Positions 35,121 to 42,577 of a stretch of DNA of 64,000 bases are shown here, one piece after another; position 1 is the stretch's first letter, and the number at the start of each line of letters is the position of its first letter. Origin of the DNA: Methanocorpusculum sp. UBA424 (GTDB lineage Archaea > Halobacteriota > Methanomicrobia > Methanomicrobiales > Methanocorpusculaceae); assembly GCA_002498375.1 (NCBI GenBank), contig DAHC01000012.1, positions 22,410-86,409 of the forward strand, in the 5' to 3' direction. Under the pieces are notes generated by a model that ran no database searches, was not told the DNA's origin, and saw only the letters and a program-made list of their open reading frames with translations. The translations under genes were made by a program, and so were the position numbers.

Positions 35121-35564
35121 TCAGCGGTGCTGAGTCTGAGAATAGATTTCCTGCATTCTCTGCTCAACGGCCCGCATCTGTTCCTGAAGCTTTCCAAGAG
35201 ACTCAGAAAGCCGTTTTGCGGATGCATCCATCTCAGTGACCCGGTCGTGAAGGAACGTGATCGCTTCTTCGACCGGTTTTTCGACCGTGATGCCTGCGCC
35301 GATCCCAACCAGGATCTTCTTCGTGTCGGTGACGACGGCATGAACTGATATGCCCCCGCCCAGATTCAGAAGAGTCGGTACATCTCCTTCCAGACCGCTG
35401 AAAGCCTCGAGCGACTCGGTGGACGCCAGTGCCTCCCCGCGTGCTGATTCGATGAACCGCAGCTGCTGGGTCAGAAGTTCAAACTGCTGGGAATATTCAT
35501 TGGCATATGCCTGGAGGGAGCGGACCTCCTGCTCCAGGGATGCCTGATCAGTATTACTCGCCAT
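35121..35564 (-). CDS. pfdA: Prefoldin alpha subunit
   Basis: Chaperone subunit that passes unfolded proteins to the thermosome. 147 residues from the ATG at 35564, which overlaps the L18a stop by 11 bases; the longer upstream frame lies inside the L18a gene. Two coiled-coil arms (LEQEVRSLQAYANEYSQQFE near the start; ASAKRLSESLGKLQEQM at the end) flank the beta-hairpin core with LLNLGGGISVHA. Confidence 0.93.
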   Translation of the reverse strand: MASNTDQASLEQEVRSLQAYANEYSQQFELLTQQLRFIESARGEALASTESLEAFSGLEGDVPTLLNLGGGISVHAVVTDTKKILVGIGAGITVEKPVEEAITFLHDRVTEMDASAKRLSESLGKLQEQMRAVEQRMQEIYSQTQHR

Positions 35565-35739
35565 TAATAGCCTTTGCAGCGTCAATGGTAATATACTTGC
35601 GTTCGAGTCTGTGCTTGCTTCCGATCGTTGCAAGAGTGAATTCTCCAGCAAGTTTCTCGGAAGGTGCATCGACTATTTTTGTGAAGGGCTTCATCTGTCC
35701 ATCATTTTTGAACGTGCCCTTTACCTCGAATTTCGGCAT
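35554..35739 (-). CDS. rpl18a: Large-subunit ribosomal protein L18a (LX)
   Basis: 61 residues with the archaeal LX pattern: FEVKGTFKNDGQ near the start, PFTKIVDAPSEKLA, and HRLERKYITID. Lies between aIF6 and prefoldin alpha, its standard archaeal position. Confidence 0.95.
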   Translation of the reverse strand: MPKFEVKGTFKNDGQMKPFTKIVDAPSEKLAGEFTLATIGSKHRLERKYITIDAAKAINGE

Positions 35740-35807
35740 TCATTTCACCTCACAGAAATCGCATACTTTTTTTTTAGCATGCTCAACTCGTGAAAAATAG
35801 AAATTTT

Positions 35808-36476
35808 TCACAAGAATCCAAATACATCTTCGATTCTACCAAGTTCATAGCCTGTGGTAGCGTTACCTGCCAGATATCCTTTACTGTTGATCAGAAGACC
35901 GGTACCTATCAGCCCCGAACCCATGTTTACGGATCCGGTTCCGATAGCGACGTTAGCATCATCAATGCTGCGTTCCAGTTTTTCGATCTCCTCGGGAGTG
36001 CTTCGTGCCGGCAGAAGAACACCTGTATTCGTACAGGCGCATGTCATACCGACCGTTCCGACTCCTGCAAAGGACATCGGGATTATCTTGACTTTCAGAA
36101 AATCCGCCACCATTTCACGCATCGCAGACGACATGTCCGGATGCACGACGGCAAACGAATCGTTGGTCAGAATTACGTTCCCTGCCGCATTCATCTCTTC
36201 TCCGAGGAGCAGGCAGTCGCCGTACTCCTGAAGGATTTCGAGTTCTGAATCCTGAATGAGACCGGAAACGACAAATCCGCGGGAATTGCCGGTCAGGAGG
36301 AGACCTATGACAGAGGAGCCCTGGATGAAGGTTTCAATAACCTCGACATCCAAAGCTTCCGCTATTTTGTCCCGGAACTCTTTTGGAGCTTCGACCGGGA
36401 CTACGGCAAGATCTTCAAAGACACGGGCATACACGCCGATGTTCGGGTCACCATTCAATGACAGGGTCGGGTCCAT
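35808..36476 (-). CDS. eif6: Translation initiation factor aIF6
   Basis: Binds the 50S subunit and prevents joining with 30S. 222 residues of five repeated alpha/beta modules (GNPNIGVYARVFED-type opening; SVIGLLLTGNSRGFVV; NVAIGTGSVNMGSGLIGTG). Length and repeats are normal. The ATG directly follows the L31e stop (TAAATG), so the genes are coupled. Confidence 0.95.
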   Translation of the reverse strand: MDPTLSLNGDPNIGVYARVFEDLAVVPVEAPKEFRDKIAEALDVEVIETFIQGSSVIGLLLTGNSRGFVVSGLIQDSELEILQEYGDCLLLGEEMNAAGNVILTNDSFAVVHPDMSSAMREMVADFLKVKIIPMSFAGVGTVGMTCACTNTGVLLPARSTPEEIEKLERSIDDANVAIGTGSVNMGSGLIGTGLLINSKGYLAGNATTGYELGRIEDVFGFL

Positions 36477-36740
36477 TTATTCCTCAGCAAGTTCTGCCTG
36501 GACCTGACCGTCTTCGAACTTCATTGCCCGAACACGAATGCGTCTTGGCGGTTTCTGGGATCCGCGTGCCCAGACGAGTTCGTTAATACTCTTATCGAGT
36601 TTAACGTCATCACTTTTCATGTGATGCTCGAGATAGCCGCGGATGTCTTTGATAGCTGCGTTTGCACGCTTGTAGCACGGAACACGCTTAACATCGCGGA
36701 GCGGGATCACGTATACCTGTTCTTTTTGCACTTCTACCAT
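36477..36740 (-). CDS. rpl31e: Ribosomal protein L31e
   Basis: 87 residues with the L31e core (VIPLRDVKRVPCYKRANAAI; VWARGSQKPPRRIRVRAMKF). Encoded four bases after the L39e stop and immediately before aIF6, the conserved archaeal arrangement. Confidence 0.96.
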   Translation of the reverse strand: MVEVQKEQVYVIPLRDVKRVPCYKRANAAIKDIRGYLEHHMKSDDVKLDKSINELVWARGSQKPPRRIRVRAMKFEDGQVQAELAEE

Positions 36741-36744
36741 TTTT

Positions 36745-36897
36745 TTACACCTTCAGCGTGCTGCGTCTCCAGTTGCGCCTCTTTGGATGAGACACAACGG
36801 TACGCTTGGTTTTGATCATGACCCATGCAGGAACACGGCGGTTCTGCTGGGTTGCCTTTGCAAGACGAATCTTACGGCTTTTGGTAAGTTTGCTCAT
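36745..36897 (-). CDS. rpl39e: Ribosomal protein L39e
   Basis: Only 50 residues and highly basic: [20 protein letters not shown] at the start and [14 protein letters not shown] at the end, the L39e signature. Lines the exit tunnel of the large subunit. The ATG overlaps the stop of the PP-loop gene (ATGA overlap at 36894-36897). Easy to miss because of its size. Confidence 0.96.
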
Positions 36898-37493
36898 GGT
36901 TCATTCACCATTTTTTTCTTGATGATCAGAGACTGTTCATGATTTTTCGGGAAGAGAGACACAAAGTCTATTCCTCTCCGGGTCATTTCAGCCCTGATCT
37001 CGTTTTCGAAGTCACCGTTTGGAATCGTTCCGGTCTCGCCGTAGGCGATCTCGAAGAACTTTTCCGCCAACCGGATGATCTCTTTTTTTCCGATGCCAAG
37101 TAAGGGGCGGATATAACTTACCCCGTACTTCATCTCCAGACTCTGCACTTCAGACTGTGTCCGCATCGGAACCCTGTCATCTCGTCGGGTCCCGTCGGCG
37201 ACCACCTCATATTCCTGTGCTGCAGCACAGAGGGACCGTCGGTGGATTTCGTTGATAGCATTTGCAGGATGCCCGTCGTGAACGATTTGGTCCACGACCT
37301 CATCAAGGAAACCTGGCGCAAAGACCAGTTTCTTCCAGGGGAAACCGGTTTCCTTTGCCGCCGCCTCGATAGAAGGCACAGCATGGGTTTCGTCAAAGAC
37401 AAAGGTCAAAAGCTCCACATCATAATCCCGTGACAACAGGACCGCGGCAAGACTGCTGTCTTTACCGCCGCTGTAGAGCACACCTACTTTCAT
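36894..37493 (-). CDS. PP-loop ATPase (COG2117-type), predicted tRNA or translation-linked enzyme
   Basis: 199 residues. P-loop-like [13 protein letters not shown] (residues 5-17) is the SGGxDS motif of N-type ATP pyrophosphatases, which adenylate substrates such as tRNA bases. Conserved [11 protein letters not shown] and [12 protein letters not shown] follow. Archaeal members sit, as here, among ribosomal genes (PDCD5 upstream, L39e downstream, both overlapping). I infer an RNA-modification or translation-related role; the substrate is unknown. Confidence 0.85.
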
Positions 37494-37822
37494 CCAACCC
37501 TGCGGATATTGAATTCCTTCTTCTGCGGGACAATCTGAGTTAACAGCTGTCTGAGTTGTTCATCGGTAATTTTCTGACGCAGGCGTCCAGATTGGGCGAG
37601 AGATACAATCTGCTGCTCGACGGAAGCGGCAAACTCCGGTTTTGTAAGCCGGATGGTGTTTAACCGCTCACGAGCTTCAGGCTCCATTACCTGCATGAGT
37701 ACAGACTGAATCTGTGCCTGCATCTGCTGCTGACGCTGGATCTGGTCTTGTTCCGCCATCTGCTGCTGCTGCATCTGCATCATACGCTGACGGCGGATCT
37801 CTGCGAGTTCATCGTCTCCCAT
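37490..37822 (-). CDS. PDCD5-family DNA-binding protein
   Basis: 110 residues. A Gln/Met-rich N-terminal helix (RRQRMMQMQQQQMAEQDQIQ) is followed by the three-helix PDCD5 core (LMQVMEPEARERLNTIRLTK; FNIRRVG end). Archaeal homologues bind nucleic acid weakly; the role is unknown. Located between S19e and the PP-loop gene, as in most euryarchaea; overlaps the latter by four bases. Confidence 0.93.
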   Translation of the reverse strand: MGDDELAEIRRQRMMQMQQQQMAEQDQIQRQQQMQAQIQSVLMQVMEPEARERLNTIRLTKPEFAASVEQQIVSLAQSGRLRQKITDEQLRQLLTQIVPQKKEFNIRRVG

Positions 37823-37856
37823 TCTTGAATCACCTTCAATTGGTCAGTAATTATTT

Positions 37857-38312
37857 TTAATACTTTGCGAGTCCGGGCGCAGTCTCGACTGCCTGATCCT
37901 TAATGGAATAGGCGATGTTGTCGAGGAATTTGCGGCCTTTTGCAGAAACACTGCGGCCACCGGTAACCTTTTCGAGGTAGCCAGCAGTTTCGAGCTGCTG
38001 CATGACTTTTCTGGCAATGCTGCCACTGCCTTTTCTAAAGTGGGACGGCTTGGAACCGCGGTCCTGCAGACCGCCGTAAACAGAGCGCATACGCTCAACT
38101 CCAATTGGGCCGTCAACGTAAATTCTACGCAGCACTGCTGCGGAACGAACATACCACCAGTCTGGATTTTCCGGCGGCATCTCCTTGTGTACTCCCGTCT
38201 TGACGAACTCGGCCCACTCGGGTGCTTTAATAACGGACTCGTTCTTGAGTTCGTCTGCTACCTTTGCGATGAGTAAGTCTGCCGGAATATCAAACACTGT
38301 AGTCATTGACAA
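37857..38312 (-). CDS. rps19e: Ribosomal protein S19e
   Basis: 151 residues with the S19e motifs (PPENPDWWYVRSAAVLRRIY; GGLQDRGSKPSHFRKGSGSI; LETAGYLEK). Small-subunit protein needed for 30S maturation. It starts a sub-operon with its own promoter upstream and is followed by PDCD5 after 34 bases. The start may be the ATG two codons further in. Confidence 0.96.
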   Translation of the reverse strand: MSMTTVFDIPADLLIAKVADELKNESVIKAPEWAEFVKTGVHKEMPPENPDWWYVRSAAVLRRIYVDGPIGVERMRSVYGGLQDRGSKPSHFRKGSGSIARKVMQQLETAGYLEKVTGGRSVSAKGRKFLDNIAYSIKDQAVETAPGLAKY

Positions 38313-38345
38313 TCCTCACTGTATGCCGCATGTTGGAGACATGCT

Positions 38346-38396
38346 TTACGGAACATTTCCGTAATTGATGACATTAACAGTCTGTATAAATTAGAG
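38346..38396 (-). promoter_or_regulatory. S19e promoter with perfect palindrome at the predicted transcription start
   Basis: Minus-strand TATA-like AATTTATAC (about 38384-38392) predicts a start near 38361. The palindrome TTACGGAA-CAT-TTCCGTAA (38346-38364) coincides with that point. It would either bind a repressor or form a hairpin at the very 5' end of the mRNA, whose leader would be about 50 bases. Confidence 0.45.
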
Positions 38397-38435
38397 TCAA
38401 AAGATAATATATGTTCCCTAGAAAAAAGTGAGATA

Positions 38436-38777
38436 TTATTTCCTTCCCAGGTAGGAAGACTTGATTTTGTTTCGTGCTGAGAGATTTTTCGGCGGCGTTC
38501 GTCTCGAAGGCGCGGTTTCGGAGACCTTTCCCCGGTTTTTCGCACCAAGGACGACCATTCTCCCGCGCGCGGCAATAACATCTGCAGAGGCGGCTTTGGC
38601 AAGGTCCTGTACCTCTTCGGCATTCATGTCGGCGTTCTGAAGCCATTTAATTTTGATAACTTTGCGTGCATCAAGCTGACGGCGAACCTCGGCAACGAGA
38701 TCTTCGGTGTAGCCGTTTTTGCCGACCCATATGGTTGGTTTCAGGGTCTGGATATAGGATTCTGTAATATCTGAGAT
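38436..38777 (-). CDS. YhbY/CRM-type RNA-binding protein with non-canonical start
   Basis: About 113 residues. The CRM (KH-like) core is intact: PTIWVGKNGYTEDLVAEVRR, RKVIKIKWLQNA, VLGAKNRGK; it binds pre-ribosomal RNA in bacteria. The frame is open from just after the Rnp4 stop (TGA 38784-38786) but has no ATG, GTG or TTG before the conserved WVGKNG motif. The best candidate start is ATC at 38775-38777, seven bases after an AGGTG; ATT at 38766-38768 is another. The first ATG (38625-38627) would remove half of the domain. Position between Rnp4 and S19e is conserved in euryarchaea. Confidence 0.75.
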   Translation of the reverse strand: MSDITESYIQTLKPTIWVGKNGYTEDLVAEVRRQLDARKVIKIKWLQNADMNAEEVQDLAKAASADVIAARGRMVVLGAKNRGKVSETAPSRRTPPKNLSARNKIKSSYLGRK

Positions 38778-38783
38778 TGTTTT

Positions 38784-39104
38784 TCACCTTGATTCGGTTT
38801 TTTTATTGAGGGGGATACGGGTAACTGCTCCGCAGCTACCGCAGGTATAGATGATCTTCCCATGCTGGATCCTGACCCGGAGATTTGTTCCCGGGATAAA
38901 GTAAGCATGACATGACGGGCAGAATGAGCGCCGGTGATAGTGTGCCAGACGAACACGCTGTTTCATCGCCATCTCGCGGGCAAGGGAGACATAGCGAGCA
39001 GAGAGTTCAGGCTCATCTCGTGCCTCTTTTGCACGTTCAAACAAAATATCGACCCGTTCCTGAGCGATTTTTTTTGCTGAGACGCCTTTTTCTGCTTTTG
39101 CCAT
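38784..39104 (-). CDS. rnp4: Ribonuclease P protein component 4 (Rpp21/Rpr2)
   Basis: 106 residues. Zinc ribbon FCPSCHAYF and YTCGSCGAVTRIP supplies the four zinc cysteines. The helical N-terminal part (ERVDILFERAKEA) contacts Rpp29. Part of archaeal RNase P that matures tRNA 5' ends. Its TGA is in the same frame as the following YhbY gene. Confidence 0.95.
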   Translation of the reverse strand: MAKAEKGVSAKKIAQERVDILFERAKEARDEPELSARYVSLAREMAMKQRVRLAHYHRRSFCPSCHAYFIPGTNLRVRIQHGKIIYTCGSCGAVTRIPLNKKTESR

Positions 39105-39137
39105 AGAGATTATGCCTTATACAATAAGGGTTCAGAC

Positions 39138-39758
39138 CTATTGATTGTTTGCCTCGGGTAGGATTTTCACCTGACGACCGACAACCGTCAGGCGATCGGC
39201 ACAGAACAAAGCTACGGCTTCGGGAAAAGCCTGGTGTTCCTGTTCTAAGATCCTCTCGGACAAAGAGTCTTCGTCATCATCATCCAGAACCTCGACAGCC
39301 TTTTGCAAAATGATCGGGCCGGAGTCGAGACCTTCGTCCACGAAATGAACCGTGCAGCCGGCGATTTTTACCCCATACTCCAGAGCCTGGCGCTGCCCAT
39401 GGAGACCGGAAAAGGCAGGGAGAAGGGCCGGATGGATATTGATCATTTTTCCGGAAAATTCCCGGGCAATCCCAGAACCGATGATACGCATATATCCCGC
39501 ACAAACAAAAAGATCGGCACAAACATCCTGCATAGTAGTAAGAAGATCGCGTTCATACGCCTCTTTGGAGGGATAATCCTTGTAATTCAGAACAATAGCA
39601 GGAATCCCGGCCGCATCTGCCCGTTCAATTGCATAGGCATCTCTGTTGTCCGTCAAAAGAGCCACGATCTCTCCGTTGATTTTGCCTGCCGCAAGAGCAT
39701 CCAGAATCGCCTGGAAGTTGGACCCGCGTCCGGATGCAAGTACCGCGATACGCTTCAT
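39138..39758 (-). CDS. purN: Phosphoribosylglycinamide formyltransferase, folate-type
   Basis: Third step of purine synthesis: formyl transfer to GAR. 206 residues with SGRGSNFQAI (9-18) and the catalytic triad N107, H109 (INIHPALLP) and D145 (DEGLDSGPII). Preceded by a TATA-like box near 39788, consistent with a leaderless mRNA. It may lead the rnp4-yhbY genes 34 bases downstream. Confidence 0.95.
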   Translation of the reverse strand: MKRIAVLASGRGSNFQAILDALAAGKINGEIVALLTDNRDAYAIERADAAGIPAIVLNYKDYPSKEAYERDLLTTMQDVCADLFVCAGYMRIIGSGIAREFSGKMINIHPALLPAFSGLHGQRQALEYGVKIAGCTVHFVDEGLDSGPIILQKAVEVLDDDDEDSLSERILEQEHQAFPEAVALFCADRLTVVGRQVKILPEANNQ

Positions 39759-39797
39759 GATAGTTATGTGGGAAGTAGAGAGATAATTAATCTTCCC

Positions 39798-41123
39798 TCA
39801 GACGAGATACGGCATGATCAGCGGGATAACGATCAGCAGGACAAGAACGTAGGAGATCGACCTGCAAATGCTGAATGCGGTTCTTTCATCTTTCCCGCGT
39901 TTGACAAACCATGAACGCAGACTTTCACGCAGCATCTGACCGCCGTCGAACGGCCCAAGCGGCAAAGCGTTGAATATGCCGAGAAGGATGTTGACCCAGG
40001 CACACCAGTAGAGGATATGGATGATCTCCCAGAAGCCGGCAAACGGAGCAGCCAATATTGCCGGATCCGGCGTATCCACGATCAGGAAACTCAAGGCTTC
40101 CGATCCGGCGAGTGAGGAGAAAGGAAGGGCAACAAACGTCAGGAGTGAACCGGCAGCGCCCAGAAGAGAGGACGGATACATCATTGTATGCAGAGCATTC
40201 ACAATGACAGAAGGTTCGGAGAAGGAGACGCCAATAAACCCTGCTCCCGAATCAGGTACAAGAACACTGCCGGAAAGATCCGGCGGGATAGAGGTCAAAG
40301 TCACATCATATGTCTGAGGAGTTCCCCGATATTCGCCGTGAAGAGTTATCGTCTGATTCGGCTTCGTCGCTGCAAGAAATGCAGAAATATCCGCAAGACT
40401 GGAAACTGAGGTGTTGTCAAGAGCGAAAATGACCGTGCCGGGTATTACGCCGGCTTCGTCAGCAGGATAGCCTTCGTATACCCCGTATACATACGGCGAT
40501 GTACCCGGGACGACCAGACCAAGAAGAAGGATTAAGCAAAGGATACAGATTCCCCCAACAAGCAGGTTGTTGGTGATCCCGGCAGCGTACATTCTGAGTT
40601 TTGCTCCAAGCGAAGATTTGGCAATCTCTTCTTCATCGGGTTCGACAAACGCACCGATCGGGATAACAAGGGCGAGGACCCCCGTAGATTTGACTTTGAT
40701 GTTTTCCACACGGGAAAGAATGCCGTGCCCAAACTCATGGATCACCATCGCAAAAATGAGAGCAAACCAGACGGCAAACGTCGAGGGAACATAATCATTT
40801 ATTCCCGGGATCAGCAGAAGATTCTGCGGGGCAATCGGTTCGATCTCGATAATCAAACTCATGAAAGCGGTCAGCACAAAGAGAAGAGTGACGACCACAC
40901 TGCTGATAACGGTCAGAATGACACCCAGATTCCCATACGCAATCAGGAGACGTTTCGGTCTGGAGAGTTTGTCAAAGATACCGGTATGGGTCGTTTTGAT
41001 CATCAGACAGGGACCCATGAAGGAAAAGGTGTTTGGAAGAATATTGTATTTTAAAATGGCATAGCATATGCATGCATAAATCATCACTGCAGTGAGTACC
41101 GGAATAAGCCAGCCAAGATCCAT
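39798..41123 (-). CDS. Site-2-protease-family (M50) intramembrane metalloprotease
   Basis: 441 residues, 7-8 membrane helices. Zinc motif HEFGH (129-133) in the second half of a helix, a PDZ-like domain in the middle (residues about 205-280), and the third ligand region NALPLGPFDGG near residue 395, which stands in for the usual NxxPxxxLDGG. Cleaves membrane-embedded substrates, in bacteria anti-sigma factors and signal-peptide remnants. Substrate in this organism unknown. RNase HII lies 36 bases upstream. Confidence 0.92.
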   Translation of the reverse strand: MDLGWLIPVLTAVMIYACICYAILKYNILPNTFSFMGPCLMIKTTHTGIFDKLSRPKRLLIAYGNLGVILTVISSVVVTLLFVLTAFMSLIIEIEPIAPQNLLLIPGINDYVPSTFAVWFALIFAMVIHEFGHGILSRVENIKVKSTGVLALVIPIGAFVEPDEEEIAKSSLGAKLRMYAAGITNNLLVGGICILCLILLLGLVVPGTSPYVYGVYEGYPADEAGVIPGTVIFALDNTSVSSLADISAFLAATKPNQTITLHGEYRGTPQTYDVTLTSIPPDLSGSVLVPDSGAGFIGVSFSEPSVIVNALHTMMYPSSLLGAAGSLLTFVALPFSSLAGSEALSFLIVDTPDPAILAAPFAGFWEIIHILYWCAWVNILLGIFNALPLGPFDGGQMLRESLRSWFVKRGKDERTAFSICRSISYVLVLLIVIPLIMPYLV

Positions 41124-41159
41124 TCTATACTTATTGGAAGTAGGATAATAAGAGGTTGC

Positions 41160-41798
41160 TTAGAAGAAGGCTGAAAGATCTGTCTGTGACACCCGATCAA
41201 GGATGTCCTGTACGGTCTGCCATGATCTGCGGGCGCAGAGCGGAACTTCTCCGCGTGTACTGATATACCCAGTTAGAAAAGAGATCGTCGCCGGATCCGA
41301 GGGATACCCGCTCCCGATTTCGCCGTATTCTTCCTTGAGGTCGGCGATACATCTGTCCCGGGTAACTTTTGCAACGATGCTGGCCGCTCCGACAACCGCA
41401 TATCTGGCATCGGCTTTGTGCTCGGAACATATCTGAGCGGAACTCCCGCTCAGCATGAGGACATTTTCACCGAAACGCTGTGCATTCACATCGCAGGCAT
41501 CAAGATACACGATATCGGCACAAAGAGCACGGACAACTTCTGCATGGCAGGAGGCCGTAAAGGCATTCATTGTCCCTTCACGTGAATCGATATCAAAAGG
41601 AGTTCGCACGACCGTATATGTCTGCCATGAAGCAGTGATTTCTTCAAACAGGCTCTCGCGTTTTTTCGGGCTGAGTTTTTTGGAGTCTTTGATGCCCAGC
41701 ATCTCCAGTTCGGACATATCCGATACGAGAACACCGGCGGTGACCATCGGACCAAGGACCGGACCTTTGCCTGCCTCATCAACTCCGCAGATTGTCAT
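41160..41798 (-). CDS. rnhB: Ribonuclease HII
   Basis: Removes RNA from RNA/DNA hybrids. 212 residues from the ATG at 41798; homologues begin just before the motif, so the longer upstream frame is rejected. Motif GVDEAGKGPVLGPMV gives the first two acidic ligands, with Lys instead of the usual Arg in DEAGRGP. YLDACDV supplies the third, and GAASIVAKVTRD is also typical. Followed by the M50 protease. Confidence 0.95.
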   Translation of the reverse strand: MTICGVDEAGKGPVLGPMVTAGVLVSDMSELEMLGIKDSKKLSPKKRESLFEEITASWQTYTVVRTPFDIDSREGTMNAFTASCHAEVVRALCADIVYLDACDVNAQRFGENVLMLSGSSAQICSEHKADARYAVVGAASIVAKVTRDRCIADLKEEYGEIGSGYPSDPATISFLTGYISTRGEVPLCARRSWQTVQDILDRVSQTDLSAFF

Positions 41799-41820
41799 CG
41801 GATACGTATATTTCAGGGAA

Positions 41821-41830
41821 TAGATATAAT
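41821..41830. promoter_or_regulatory. Shared TATA element between rnhB and trkA
   Basis: AGATATAATA (plus) reads TATTATATCT on the minus strand. It is about 30 bases before the trkA ATG (41856) and about 28 before the rnhB ATG (41798). A single box could thus direct leaderless transcripts in both directions. Confidence 0.45.
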
Positions 41831-41855
41831 ACCACCTGACAGCATACGATTTTCT

Positions 41856-42512
41856 ATGTATCTCATCATCGTTGGTCTGGGCGGGATCGGAAGAAGTCTT
41901 GCCGGGATTGCATCGGAGAACGGGCACAGTGTTGTGGTAATCGATAAGGATGAGGATCGGTGTGCAGATATCCTCTCCCAGCACGATCTCCTGGCAATCG
42001 CCGGAAATGCGACCGATAAAGCAATTTTAGAAGATGCCGGGATCGATCGGGCAGACGCACTTGTCGCGACGACCAGCGATGATGCGTTGAATCTCATGGC
42101 CTGCTGGCTTGCTAAAAAATACGCGGTGAAGACTCTTGTTTCGATCGTGAATCAGAAAGAACATGCTGATCTGTTCAAAGAAGTCGGCGTCAGGATCAGT
42201 GAGAATCCGGATGAGATCGTGGCCCGCAGCCTGTATCTCTGGTCGGAAAATCCGGACACGCAGCTTCTTGCATCGATTGAGGGGGGAAGCATTTTTGAGG
42301 TGACGGCGAGCGAAGGGGCAAAAGGCGTGAACAGGACGGTGAAAGATGCTTCGGATATGAAGGATATGCTCTACATTGCCATTCGAAGGGGAGGCAAACT
42401 GATCATCCCAAGCGGGAACGTTATGTTTATGCCGGGTGATGTGATCACGGTTTTTACAAAGAAGGAATCTGAGGGAAGATCCGTAGAGTATATGGACGAA
42501 CTCTTTCACTAA
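41856..42512 (+). CDS. trkA: TrkA-family potassium channel/transport regulator
   Basis: 218 residues. N-terminal RCK/TrkA-N Rossmann domain with GLGGIGRSLAG (6-16) and acidic residue after strand 2 (VVVIDKDEDRC), which binds NAD(H) or nucleotides. C-terminal TrkA-C domain (about 140-218, VNRTVKDASDMKDMLYIAI and MPGDVITVF). Controls a TrkH/Ktr-type potassium channel; no channel gene is nearby. Confidence 0.92.
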   Translation: MYLIIVGLGGIGRSLAGIASENGHSVVVIDKDEDRCADILSQHDLLAIAGNATDKAILEDAGIDRADALVATTSDDALNLMACWLAKKYAVKTLVSIVNQKEHADLFKEVGVRISENPDEIVARSLYLWSENPDTQLLASIEGGSIFEVTASEGAKGVNRTVKDASDMKDMLYIAIRRGGKLIIPSGNVMFMPGDVITVFTKKESEGRSVEYMDELFH

Positions 42513-42528
42513 ATCAAATCACTGTTTT

Positions 42529-42566
42529 TCAAAAAAAAGGTGTCAAAGAGGAGAGAAGACTCCTCA
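42529..42566 (-). terminator. Hairpin and T-tract between trkA and the secreted protein gene
   Basis: GAGGAG-AGAAGA-CTCCTC (42548-42565) is flanked on the left by a run of A residues (42530-42538), i.e. T residues on the minus strand. It fits a terminator for the leftward gene at 42578. The plus-strand TTTTT at 42523-42527 can serve trkA. Confidence 0.5.
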
Positions 42567-42577
42567 AAAATTAGGTT

